The position numbers and the translations under genes were made by a program. Positions 46,700-58,422 of a stretch of DNA of 64,000 bases are shown in pieces. Source of the DNA: Cristatella mucedo (taxonomy: Eukaryota > Bryozoa > Phylactolaemata > Cristatellidae); assembly GCA_009760855.2 (NCBI GenBank), contig WPIO01000150.1:629001-693000 (forward strand), read 5' to 3'. Under the pieces are notes generated by a model. It was given only the letters and a program-made list of their open reading frames with translations. It had not been told where the DNA came from and searched no databases. Positions within the stretch are counted from its first letter, which is position 1; every line of letters starts with the position of its first letter.

Positions 46700-48320
46700 A
46701 ACTTTAGCATGTGATCAACTCCATGCCTGGGCGGGTTCGACAGGATTACAGGAACCTATTGCGTTTTTTTATTACCACCAGTGCAATGTTTTCGGTGACA
46801 CCGACATTCGATATTTAAACAAAATGCAGCCATCATGGCGCCTACCCCAGCAGTCCATACACTTTTGTGTGTATGTCTGGCTTGAGCAGGAACATCGGGG
46901 TCAGCTCATTCTCTGCTGCAGGTGTCACGGCATCCATTCTTTATCACCATCTGAACTTCCTCTTCTCCACGCCTATTATATTCGTAGTGCTGTTAGACGC
47001 ATACCACAAAGAATTAAGACGAGGGAAAACATCAAAGCCACAACATGCGCCAAACGAGTTGTGCACGAGTTCAATGTAGGATGGCACCAACCCAACTGAC
47101 AACCTGTTTTCTTATAGCCACGAGACATTAATTTATAGGAGGCTAGATGCTCAAGGATGGTAATTGATGGAATGCATTTGATGGAATACATTTGATGCAG
47201 TACACTTAAGTACTCCAGATATGAAAAATCCCATCTGGTAGAGTGTGAATAACAATACTAGGCCCAGTACACAGGCTCAATCCTGTCACAAGAGTTTGGA
47301 CTGATGACCGATCCTTTGACCAGTAGTTCACACTAAAGCGACATTCCGTTATAAATGGCCTTTCCTGCATACAGCAAGTCTATTGCTATAGCATGCAAAA
47401 AGCAGTGGCCAGCACCTGAATTAGAGCACCGACTGAATTAGTGTTAGACGTGCTTCCGGCTTAGGTGAGAGCAGTGGCAGCGACTGTGTTCAGATATGTA
47501 AATTTGGGGTTCCGGTCCAAGTCACTTGCTATGCACTGTAAGCCACTGGGTAAATAGCTTGAGAGCATAAGAGCTTGATCTGTCGTCCTAAGGTTAGGCT
47601 TTGGGATCCAGCAGCCCAAGCAGAGAGTATGAGAGAACCTCAAATGAATGGGCAGCTTCCACTTGGGAAGAGCTGCCTTCCAAAAATTGGGTGCTGTTTC
47701 TCAAAAATCAGTGAAACCATCAAGATGCTTGCCTTCATGGTATATCAAATCTGTGCAAGTGAGATTTAGAGGCGCCCTAACACAATCTGTGAGGCGTTCT
47801 GTTAGTAGTCGAAGGCTTAGTTCCACACAGGCAAGACTCCTTTCCCCCAAGCCATTAGCAAGCAAGCAGGCCAGCCCGGCCGTGCTGATATGAAGCAGGA
47901 GTGATGGGTGTTCTCAGATACTCGGTGGGTAAATGGCACATGTATCGATACATTAAGGCCGGCCAGGTGGGTAGAAGACGAATTTAGACAGATTATGGCA
48001 GTCTAGGTGGTATGGTGGCACATTGACAGGCAGTATTCACGAGTAGCCAGCCATGCTATGGTCGGCTGGGTGGGCAAGCGGCATACATATGTCAATAACT
48101 TGAAGAAAAACAGGCTAAAGAGTCACACAAGCTAGCCAGGATTGTTCAGACATAGTAAATGGCATTGCTCAAACATGTGCACCTGTTCTAAAGCAAGCCA
48201 TCGTGAAAACGTCAGACACTAAAAAACTGTCATGCCCTAAAGAAAAAATGAAACCACTCTGAAATTAGCTGATTTATTTGAAAATTATTTCGTGCGTTTT
48301 GTGAAATTGTGTCCAGGTTA
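46700..48320. other. Intergenic stretch without recognisable feature
   Basis: About 1.6 kb. Only short frames, no splice-bounded exon and no known repeat was recognised. Confidence 0.5.
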
Positions 48321-48329
48321 TTGCGATTC

Positions 48330-49045
48330 CCTAAACTAATTACTCACGGCATGAGAATTCTTAATAGACTGTAACTGGTACACAATTCTGCAGCTTGTAT
48401 GGTCTGTCGTCAACGGCGTAGCTGCCACATCATACCACATCTTTCTGAGCTAAACAGGCTCCCTATCAAGCATCGAATCAATTTCAAGACCCTCAATTTA
48501 GCTGATAGGTACCTTCACTGGCTTGTACCAGCCTGCCGATTTGACTTCCTTGCTCCACCAGTGTGCTCGAAAACCACCAGCTCCTCAGCATGTGGTCACT
48601 CCCACTAAAATGAAATCTTGATTTGAGCCTTCAGTTCGTATGCACAGAATTTGTGGACCTAGCTTCTGGGTAAGGCCGCTACCTGCAATGACCTTCCACC
48701 TTTTAATAAAAGCCTCAGCTAAAGACACAATCTATTACGGTCACATTTCTCTTCTCCCCCAGTGAACTTGCTTGTTTTTTTTTAGATTCGGAGTACTTTT
48801 AGTGCAAGCCTGGGCATGATTCAGCCCAGGTTACAAGCCTGGGGTCATACTAACAGGTGGTCATGACATGTTCATGCTTGCTTTAACATGCTGGCTTAAG
48901 AGTGATATACTTTAGTGCGTTTACATGCTGGATACCGAGCATGTCATAAACCCTTGGTTACTGGTTCCCTTACAGCAAGTTGTATGGCGTATGGAGAAAT
49001 TTAGGTTTGCTTGTGGTGCTATAAACACGATGCATTACTATTATT
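48330..49045 (+). mobile_element. LINE 3' fragment
   Basis: Reads VCRQRRSCHIIPHLSELNRL, then PIKHRINFKTLNLADRYLH, the post-palm motif (x-HI-x-P-x-L-x-x-LxxLPIxxRIxFK). It continues with LINE 3' sequence ending ATTACTATTATTACT. Several frame breaks. Confidence 0.75.
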
Positions 49046-49779
49046 ACTAAAGAAATCGAATCACCAGTGGAGAGTGATTAGTGTAGCAAGCACAAGCACC
49101 TCTCCCAGGATAGATAGCCATTGTTATGTAAATAGATTGGTGTCCTGTTTGAACTGAGGATAACACAAAAGCCTTAGCATCGAGATCGATTTGCCCTTCC
49201 TTTTTAAGGAGTCACTGAAGAGATTATACTTTTGAGGAAGCTTGCATTACGAAGGTCCATTGCGAACGGCAAATGTGACCTGACGTCGGGCTAACAATAG
49301 CAGGATTTAAAAGCAGGAGAAAGCTGCGAACATGGAAGGTGCCTGCAGGAAAAGGTCAACTTCACTGCAGAAGCTCAAGCTTGTTCATAGAAGCCTTGCA
49401 ATTGAATTAAGTAGCCATTCCTGTTAAGGGGTGAGCAGTCGATCACATTAACGTCGAGCGAAGACTTAGATAGCTGGAACCTAGTATTTTAGCTATCAAA
49501 TTATTGCACAATAGCTTTCATCTCTTCATACACCACAATGTTCATACCTTTAAGCTGACCTGTCGACCAACAAAGCATAGCTATAGGTGCTGAGACATCT
49601 TTAAAATGGGTTCCTCCAAAGCTCACTACATATCTTAATGATGATTATGATATATCGACATGAGATGTATATAATTGCAATTTAAAAGTAAGCTACAAAC
49701 CCCCTTTGTCCCATATAGCATCCACTCCAGAAGTAATGTACTTACAGTGCTATAATTGTGCAGGTTATCACAAATCATG

Positions 49780-49865
49780 CCTCTTTCAGCATATATTAAC
49801 TGCTTGGATTGGGATTAGTTCTCTTGGGGCCCTATACAACTGTGTTTATATTATTAGTATTAATA
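49780..49865 (+). mobile_element. LINE/SINE 3' tail
   Basis: GGGATTAGTTCTCTTGGGGC then CCTATACAACTGTG and ATT repeats. Confidence 0.6.
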
Positions 49866-50694
49866 TCAGCCAGCAAGGCTGAAACTGACTAGCTTGATGA
49901 ATTACTTGAGCTGGCTAAAAGAGTCTGCTGCTTTCACTAAGTACCTGCCAGAGCAGCCTGCTGCCATAAATGAGACAACACAGAAGCAGTGCCGTTTCAA
50001 CCGGAAGGCATATGGGCATGCAATAAACATCAGAAGCACGAATAGGCAGTTTGGTGCACGGAGTGGCACAGTGCACCGATTGCTTGATCAATGTTGATTT
50101 CAGAGGTTTACATTCGAACGCAGGTTAAGATCCCAGTGGTTCACAGGCATAAATGCAAAACCGTTACTCAAAACCTGAAAGCGGCAGTTTGGAAAATGTA
50201 ACACTTGAGCATATTGTAAAGCGTATGCTAGTGACTACAAAGTAGCATGGAAAAATAATTATTGAGCATTAAAAAGATTTGAATTGCCGACAACACATCC
50301 ATAGGATGCAAGCTTGCGTGAATGCTCAGCATGTTAACCTACAAGCAAACATGGCCACACTTTATGGCACGCCTGTAGAATCGAATGACAGCACAGCCAT
50401 GAGAAGTGCCGCAGTGCACTTGGCATGCAAAAAGCCTGCGATGCAGCGACTGTTAGCAACCGATCCTGCATGCAAGCGACACATCACAGTGACTTAAGCA
50501 AAGCTGTGGCAATGAAGAAGCCTTTAGCAATGCCGTTCGAGGGAGTGATTCTTGGGCACAACTCCAACTATTGCATCTTCAGCTGTGAGTAAGTTCTCGC
50601 AGTCCTTGCGATTGCACGGATGAATAGCGCTGGTGGCAAGCACGCTAAGCGTGCATGCTACTTTCATCCATGCAAAGTTTAGATAACAGTGGAA

Positions 50695-51391
50695 CTACAG
50701 GAACATTAAGATGTCGACAATGATAGACTCGGCCAATACAATAACTCCGAAGGCATATACCAGCCATGACTTTTCAGTGTTTAGGTCTCCGCGTCTAGAC
50801 ATTATAATCTACAACAGGATAGAAAAAATGTTCAGCTAAAACGCATCTAAGCTAGACGCTTTGCAGAGTGTGGTCGCCGGCGCGGCAAATAACTTACCAA
50901 GATGCCGTTTAGGATAAGCAGGCCAAACACTGGTGCCCAAGGAAGCACGTAAAGTCTACTATATGTCACAGTCTTATATACGGACAAGGCGAAGGTTACC
51001 TAAAAGCGGAGCATACCGCGGCTCTCATACCAGGCACAGTCATAAGTTCGAGGACCAATTCTGTCCAGGACTAAATCCGTTGACAGAGCTGATACAGATA
51101 GCATGAAATAAAGAATCTAAAAGTCAGGAAGAATCGCTTAGATCTGCACGATAATAGTACTTACACAGGATGAGATCACGATGCCGGCGAAAAACACTAG
51201 CTGTGCCGCTTTCTACAAAACGTCAGCGTCTTCGCCTACAGCAGCTTAATATTACACGCGATTGCTGAGGCACGCGGTCTTAGAATGCAGCTTACGTAAG
51301 AGTTAGTTTGGGTGGCATCGTGGTACAACGGTGACTCATTTTCAGTTTTTTTCAGAATCGGTGTCGTTTCGCCGGCCCCAGAAGTTGCCAT
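50695..51391 (-). CDS. Small three-helix membrane protein, five exons, complete
   Basis: Minus-strand exons, in transcript order: 51391-51296, 51212-51165, 51116-51096, 50999-50898, 50808-50695. They give 126 residues and a TAG. Introns are 83, 48, 96 and 89 nt with good signals (GTAAGC, GTAAGT, GTATCA, GTAAGT donors; TAG acceptors). The product starts MATSGAGETTPILKKTENES. Helix 1 is about LVFFAGIVISSCILYFMLSV, helix 2 LYVLPWAPVFGLLILNGIL, helix 3 WLVYAFGVIVLAESIIVDIL. Between helices 2 and 3 is the loop SRRGDLNTEKS. ETTPIL fits the acidic dileucine form [DE]xxx[LI][LI] used for endolysosomal sorting (inference). An alternative third junction (51031 to 50958) also keeps the frame and inserts a loop. 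I do not recognise the family. Confidence 0.7.
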
Positions 51392-51402
51392 GTCGCTACC
51401 TC

Positions 51403-51412
51403 GTCATGTGAC
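51403..51412. promoter_or_regulatory. M-box/E-box upstream of the membrane-protein gene
   Basis: GTCATGTGAC, 12 bp upstream of the ATG, contains TCATGTGA, the site known for MITF/TFE-type bHLH factors. A single match by eye, hence weak. Confidence 0.3.
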
Positions 51413-53380
51413 GCTCTGACCGGAAATGGTTTAAGCATGCCTGGGTGGGAGTGGCCGAAACGACATTTTTGCTCTGCGATCTGCGATCATAGCAGCCCAC
51501 GGGCAGAGTTGCCGTAGCCTCCAAAAATTCTCCCCTAGCCTGCGCTAGCTGGCCGGACTTCCCCAAAGCCAGCCAGTTCCCTAGACCGACCTGAAAATCC
51601 CTGCTGCACCACCCGCGCTGCAGATCCTCGCCTCGAAGTCAGCCACCCCCCCCCCCCGAACCCCAGCTTCTGTCGACAGCGGCCGGTCTGCCTTAGCCGA
51701 GCCCGCTACAGATATACGACCTCATGCAAGTTGGCTTTAAGGGGAGGCCAGAAAACCAACGGACCGGCCGCAGCTGGCATGCCGTTCGCTGCACTGTGCT
51801 CTTGAACTAATGCAGCAGGTGCCTAGCGGCCAGCTGTTCTGTTCGAATCATTTTCGTCCGAGCCTCTTTTTTTTCAATCAGCTCTGCCTGCAGAGTACCC
51901 TTCAAAAGCTCACTATGAAAGTTTCCCTTTTACGTCTGCGTAAATTGAATGCATATATAAATAAATCCTAGCTGATTAAACAGCCTCTTTTTGTATAGCG
52001 ACAGAGGGGCCTTTACGGCTGTCACCACAGCTTGCAGTGGCGATAAGGAATCGCCCACCGCAGGAATCAAACCCACGACCTCGCGACCGAGGTCATGAAA
52101 GCAACCGCCTTACCTAGTGTGCCATTACGGTTCACCGTACATAGCGTGGCGGCAGTACGGCTAAATTGTAGGGCTCACGAGACTTGCTCGGCTGAAAAGC
52201 ACGTTTTTCCTCGAGCAGTGAGCAAGACGGAATAGCAGTTGTTGTGGTAGGATCATGAGGAGGAGGGCATAGTGCGAGCGAGCAGGCTCAAGAGCAGACC
52301 GTGGCCATTCCTGCCTGTCGAATGGGCCTTCGCTTTGCAGGAGGGAGTGGCATATCGACGTCGGCTGACCGGTCAATCTCAGCCGCAACTCATTTCGAAA
52401 GAATTGCCTTGAATATTCTTTTCGACATTCAAACTGGACGCGGTTTCTCATCGGTTGTTGAGGAGTAACGGTTGCAATTCCTTAAAGAATGACTCTACGG
52501 TGCCAGGCCAAATACCACTAAGCTCTTTCCCGATTATCCCGGCTAGCTATTTAAGAATACGGCTAGACTAGATCAAGGAGGTAGCTGCCACCGCCACACG
52601 TCCGAAGTTTCTGGAATCGTATCTGTTAGATCGAGGGAGTTGGGCAGGCACTAACCTCAGCAATCATCGTTGCCACAAGGCAGCGACAGCCAGCGTCAGG
52701 AAGAGAATTTGGCTAAATTCTCCTCCATGCCAGGAGGAGAATTCGCTGAAGCCCGCCCATAGTCTGTTCCCCGAGGGCGTTCGGAGTTACAGATGAATAA
52801 AAATCTAATATCCGGCCGAGTATCAGCGGAATTGAAAATATCTATTCCCGGCTAGCCGGTGAAAAAAAATTGCTCAACTCTCAGCTAAAACGTAATAGTC
52901 TACTGGGCTATTTTAACTGGAAATACGTGATAATTGAACACCAACTCAAGTACAAGAAATAGCGGTGACAGTGACGCATAATCCCGCAATTTGACTCGTG
53001 CGACGTGTGACATCTCCATGTCTTAGCCGGCCCAGCCTTAGTTTAAGATCAACCGCGCGGACCCGTCGACGTTCATGGAACTTTACACAGTTTGTCCTCG
53101 CGGGAAAAAGTAACGAACAAAATCGGCCTGCTGGCTGAAAGCAGCAAAGACCGTCCAACTCGGCTATCTATGCTGACGATACCAAGCGACATTTGTCGTT
53201 TGAACCATTGGAATCTGCTTCATCGGCCGGTAAACTGAATGATGTCATTGTTGTTGTTCGATCCTGGGCTGGACTATGAGATTTGGTGCTTCTGACTGCT
53301 GATGCTGCCTGCGGTGCGATCCTCACCACGTACTCGGAATTTAGGCGTCCTCTTTGGTATCCGCTAAAATTTTGAAATTG
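51413..53380. other. Intergenic region
   Basis: No exon supported. Holds a C13 run near 51645, a type 3 SINE (51955-52135, minus) and otherwise unassigned sequence. Confidence 0.5.
51955..52135 (-). mobile_element. tRNA-derived SINE (type 3), antisense
   Basis: Same element as 38005-38190: AAATAAATCCTAGCTGATTA, CCTCTTTTTGTATAGCGACA and the tRNA-like head with reverse-complement B-box GGAATCAAACCC (one mismatch). Confidence 0.75.
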
Positions 53381-53389
53381 TTTTTAAAA

Positions 53390-53620
53390 GACTGCCTCCA
53401 CAGCTAGCCATCACGTCTGATCCACGCCAAAGATTGGCAGTTTATCTACCAAGGTGGCTTGCATAAAGTTCCCTGGTTCTGCCTAGGCTTGACTATTCTA
53501 ATCCTTCGGAGACCTTGCCTTCAGTTCTTATGCTACCAAAGCCTGGAACTCACTCTCAACTGATGTCATGACATCCCCTGGCTTGACGAAAATTTAAAAT
53601 AAGCTAAACTGTGCATTTTA
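53390..53620 (+). mobile_element. LINE 3' fragment
   Basis: GDLAFSSYATKAWNSLSTDV then MTSPGLTK on the plus strand, matching the GDRAFSxYAxKAWNSLP motif of the other copies. Confidence 0.7.
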
Positions 53621-54540
53621 CCCACAGTGCGAGAAGTGGTGGAATTTGGCAACTGTGACGCTCACGACAAACATACCTAGCTGTAGAATTTTGCACCAGC
53701 TGTGAGGGCCTGATTGCTCCAGCCGGTAGACCAACCAACAGAGATTGACAGAAGTCGAGACGAGAAGTCACAAATGCAATGACCAATTTAGATGTAGTAT
53801 CCCTGTCTATGAGCAAGTGCGAATTTTAGCAATTTTGCGTAGCCGAAAGTAAGCAGACTTGATTGTAGAGGTCATCATCTAGGGTCACTTTGGAACAGGA
53901 CACCTAGATTTCACGCAGATGATATAAGAGATATGCTGGCAGAGCCGATTTTGAGCATTAATCTTCCCAGCTTCTGAATCACACTTGGTTTGCGTATAAC
54001 TAGTAAATTGGTTGTATCGTCATTAAAGTTGAGAAAGTTGTCTGCTATCCATGTGCGGATGTCAACAAAACATGCAGCCAGAGTGCGTAGAGAATTTGAC
54101 ATGCTGGAGTGCTGGGAGGAATCAAAGCATAGGCACAACTGAGTGTCATCTGCATAGAAGGGAAAGTCTAGGTGGTGCTTGGCGATCGCATCGGCAAGAG
54201 AGGGAATAAATTGTGAAAAGAAGTGGACCGAGCACAGAACCCTGAGGTACCCCGGAGGCCAGTGGTTTGTCGGAGAACCTTTATTTCATTTACATTAATG
54301 CTCTGGAGTCTCCCATTGAGATAGGATCTGAACCATTGCAATTCAGTGCCAGTAATGCCCAGGCGAGATGTGAGGGGTTTGAGAAGGACTTGGGGACAAA
54401 TAGCGTCAAAAGCTGTCGAAAGATTAAGCAAAAAGCAGAGAGACTTTACCAAAGTCTACATTCATGAGTTCACGAGAAGGTTGTTATACGCCCGACACAA
54501 TGCTGAATATGTGGAGTTACTGGCTCTAAAATCAGATTAG
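53604..54540 (-). mobile_element. LINE reverse transcriptase fragment (antisense)
   Basis: On the minus strand, in order: LLNLSTAFDAICPQVLLKPL and LQWFRSYLNGRLQSINV (RT palm: LDLSxAFDxIxHxxLL, WFxSYLxxRxQ). Next, RTWIADNFLNFNDDTTNLLV (the W-x-x-x-N-x-L-x-x-N-x-x-KT region). Then FVTSRLDFCQSLLVGLPAG and QLVQNSTARYVC. This order is that of CR1/L2-type LINEs. The FADD catalytic block is not visible and the frame is broken, so the copy is inactive. Confidence 0.82.
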
Positions 54541-54639
54541 AACTTACTTGGTAAGTTTGAAGTTTCAAATGAGAATTTAGATGGTCCGCCACAACTCATT
54601 CCAGTGACACTATTCTGAAATCAGACTCCAGTGAAAAAA

Positions 54640-55575
54640 GATTACTACTTCTTTAGAACCTATTCCCACCATCCTACTTCTACGATGCATAGATCTGCTG
54701 CCGTCGTGCATGATTGAACTTAACAAATATGTCCTTGACCTTGGGTTTTGTTTCCGCACCCTTTAAAAGGCTATTGCTAGGCCAATAATTAAGAAAGCGA
54801 CGCTAGACCGAGGTCTAGCTTGAGCAGCTTCCGCCATGCAGCTTACGCTATGTAGAACATTGACCGAGAATTCCGCAGACAAGCGCCAGCATATGCCGCC
54901 AGGTTTGTAGCGGGCCTGATGACCACGCTAGAGTAATTCATCGCAGCGCTTGAGGGAGATCGCGTAGGGCGGCTCGAGACCATTCAGGGGATTCTAAGCA
55001 AAGGCCCATCATCCTGTCGGCGCGCTTGCTAGTACTGCCGGACAAGTTCAACTCTTTCATCAAAATCACAAACTTAACCAGTTAGGATTTAGAGCTATTC
55101 ACTACAGTGCATTGCGAGTATCTAACGGTCTGCTCAGAAATGTTGGCGTCAGTAGAATCTCTCTGCTATTTTTGCTGAATATCTCAACACTGAGTTTGAT
55201 ACGATTGATCGCCAAGGCCTTCTTGAGTGCTCTTCGTCTCGTCTGGGAATCAATGGCGCTGAGGAGCCCTGCAATGCTTTAGGCCCTCTCTCAATGTGAG
55301 GCTTCAGGGCATTGACTTCAGCGGGCATCGGTCATGCAAGGAGCCTCTAAAGTATGCGATAACACAGCAATCTGCGCTCGGCTCACTTCTTTTCGCGACC
55401 TTTTCTCTCCCTCTTGCAGATGCAATCGCCATGCACCACCTTAACTGCACTTGAATGTGGATGAGGCACAGCTAAAGCTGTGCTACGATCCCTCCCGTCC
55501 TTGCAGCACATCAAAACTTCTTAACTCCTTGTCGACATAAGTAATTAAGACGCTATGCAAGTATGTTATTATTAT
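54640..55575 (+). mobile_element. LINE reverse transcriptase fragment (plus strand)
   Basis: Decayed RT in several frames: HQNHKLNQLGFRAIHYSA corresponds to the Q-SGFRxxHS region, LSLIRLIAKAF to DTIDHxxLL, and WESMALRS to GI-x-G. It ends near (ATT)n at 55568. Opposite orientation to 53604-54540. Confidence 0.6.
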
Positions 55576-56885
55576 TAATATTTTTACAATTCTGCTGTAA
55601 CTAAGGCCCCTAGGGGAGGCTGGCACCTCAACCTCCTTCGGTCATGACCTACTTTACTTAAAATTCTAGATGGCCTGATCGGTCGACTGATAAGTATTCG
55701 CATACTTAGTGTTTTGCGGAATTATCTTTAGGGCATTTGAAGCGTTGCCTTAGCGCCCGATCAAGCGAAGAACCTAAGATGAATGTTTTTGTCAAGGAGG
55801 TAATTGATTGTTCCCTCAGCCTCTTTCACGCCTTGGACCACCGGAAGTCATGTCATCAGCTGTTCGCTGCGAGATACATTACCCTTTTGGCAAACCACAC
55901 AATCCATAAAAAAGGCTCGTACAGCTCCTAGCCTACAAATTGACACAGAACCCCGATCTGGTCCAAATGCAGATTTTCTATGCTGGCATAGCATACATTT
56001 TCCTTGGCTACGTTGCAAGTATGCCGCTCAGGGATCTGAGTTAAGAACTCTCTTTTAATCAGGTTGGCGTTCAGATGTATCTTCCGTAGTGTTTTCTTGT
56101 TTTCGGATTTTCTATAAGAAGAAGCGAGGAAAAGTCTTTACACAAATAGTCTGCACATACACAATACCTAAAGCTTTATTTCGCCAAAAATTGGGACGAC
56201 GCGACTGACGCCGTCCGTCATTCACCAGCTCAGAGGCTTGTTTAATCTGAGCAACCAAGCGAAGCACTCGCTCGCTAGACCGACGAGACTCTGAGTTTTC
56301 TTGATTGGATCCGAAAAAATGCTCACTGTGTTCAGTGTGTGACAACGTCCGTTGAATAAACAGACGATCAATTATAGCTTGTACTTTCTTGTTATTCAGC
56401 TATGAAAATCGTGACTGAGATGTCCTCGCGTATGATGTTGATGGCCTGGTCGTGTCCGGAGCAGAGATAATGCATTCGCTTCTCGGTTTGCCGTCTTTTC
56501 GGTAAATGGCCAGAACAGCAATAGGTCGCAGGCCTCGCAGTAAGCTCCACGAAAGGGAGTGTCAGCTTCAGCCTAGATAGTTTGTGTCTTACGATATTTT
56601 TGCTTCACAGAAATCCTTTCTCGGAAATACCATTTATTTTACTGTCGCAAAGATGGTAATGATGATTGCAGCTGTCGCCGCAATGGTAACCACAAGGTGT
56701 AAGACGAAGTAGGCACGCCTAAGGAAATCCTAAAATAGATTTTGAAAGATATGCAGCACATTTTTACGAAAAGCATAGCATGGTTAGAGGTGACATGCAC
56801 AGTATCAACATGTAAGTATGGATAGTGGCAGCTTGCAACCATCCCTTTTCATTGTTTACTGCATCGCCTAAGAGCATCGCGACAA
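55576..56885. other. Intergenic stretch
   Basis: No convincing exon or repeat family. A 77-codon minus-strand frame (56112-56345) has AATAAA-like sequence within it and no splice partner that I could support. Confidence 0.45.
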
Positions 56886-58422
56886 GCGCCTCCCCCTGCA
56901 CTGCAGCGATCGCCTTCCCCCTGCACTGCAGCGCACTCGCGAGCGCAGCGAGCGCCTCCCCCTGCACTGCAGCGATCGCCTTCCCCCTACACTGCAGCGA
57001 TCGCCTTACCCCCCTGCACTGCAGCGATTGCCTTACCCCCTGCACTGCAGCGATCGCCTTACCCCCCCCCCCGGCACTGCAGCGAGCGCCTCCCCCTGCA
57101 CTGCAGCGATCGCCTTACCCCCTGCACTGCAGCGATCGCCTTACCCCCTGCACTGCAGCGAGCGCCTCCCCCTGCACTACAGCGAGCGCCTCCCCCCTGC
57201 ACTGCAGCGATCGCCTTATCCCCCTGCACTGCAGCGATCGCCTTATCCCCCTGCACTGCAGCGATCGCCTTACCCTCCTGCACTGCAGCAATCGCCTTAC
57301 CCCCTGCACCGTAGCGAGCGCCTCCCCCCTGCACTGCAGCGAGCGCCTCCCCCTGCACTGCAGCGAGCGCCTCCCCCTGCACTGCAGCGATCGCCTTACC
57401 CCCTGCACTGCAGCGATCGCCTTACCCCCCTGCACTGCAGCGATCGCCTTACCCCCTGTTACTGCAGCGAGCGCCTCCCCCCTGCACTGCAGCGATCGCC
57501 TTACCCCCTGTTACTGCAGCGAGCGCCTGCCCCCTCGCCCCTGCACTGCAGCGATCGCCTTATCCCTCTGCACTGCAGCGATCGCCTTATCCCCCTGCAC
57601 TGCAGCGAGCGCCTCCCCCCTGCACTGCATCGAGCGCGCCTCCCCCCCCTGCAGCGATGCCTTCCCCCCTGCACTGCAGCGAGCGCCTCCCCCCTGCACT
57701 GCATCGAGCGCCTTCCCCCTGCACTGCAGCGATCGCCTTACCCCCTGTTACTGCAGCGAGCGCCTCCCCCCTGCACTGCAGCGATCGCCTTATCCCCCTG
57801 CACTGCAGCGATCGCCTTATCCCCCTGCACTGCAGCAATCGCCTCCCCCCTGCACCCCCTGCCCCTGCACTGCGAGCGCGCCTACCCCCCCCCCTGCACT
57901 GCAACGAGCGCCTCCCCCCTGCACTGCAGCGAGCGCCTCCCCCCTGCACTGCAGCGATCGCCTTACCCCCTGCCTGCGAGCGCCTCCCCCCTGCACTGCA
58001 GCGATCGCCTCCCCCCTGCACTGCACCCCCCCCCTGCACTGCAGCGAGCGCCTCCCCCCTGCACTGCAGCGATCGCCTTACCCCCTACACTGCAGCGATC
58101 GCCTTACCCCCTGCACTGCAGCGATCGCCTCCCCCTGCACTGCAGCGAGCGCCTCCCCCCTGCACTGCAGCGAGCGCCTCCCCCCTGCACTGCAGCGATC
58201 GCCTTCCCCCTTGCACTGCAGCGATCGCCTTACCCCGTGCACTGCAGCGAGCGCCTCCCCCTGCACTGCAGCGATCGCCTTACCCCCCTGCACTGCAGCG
58301 ATCGCCTTACCCCCCTGCACTGCAGCGATCGCCTTACCCCCCTGCACTGCAGCGATCGCCTTACCCCCTGCACTGCAGCGATCGCCTTACCCCCTGCACT
58401 GCAGCGATCGCCTTCCCCTTAC
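56886..58422. repeat. GC-rich minisatellite, about 26-bp unit, near 60 copies
   Basis: The unit is CTGCACTGCAGCGATCGCC plus TTACCCC (type A) or CTGCACTGCAGCGAGCGCC plus TCCCCC (type B). Types A and B alternate irregularly. The palindromes CTGCAG and GCGATCGC recur in most units. Length changes are mainly in the C-run. Frames of up to 550 codons run through it on both strands because the unit lacks stops; these are not genes. Confidence 0.97.
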
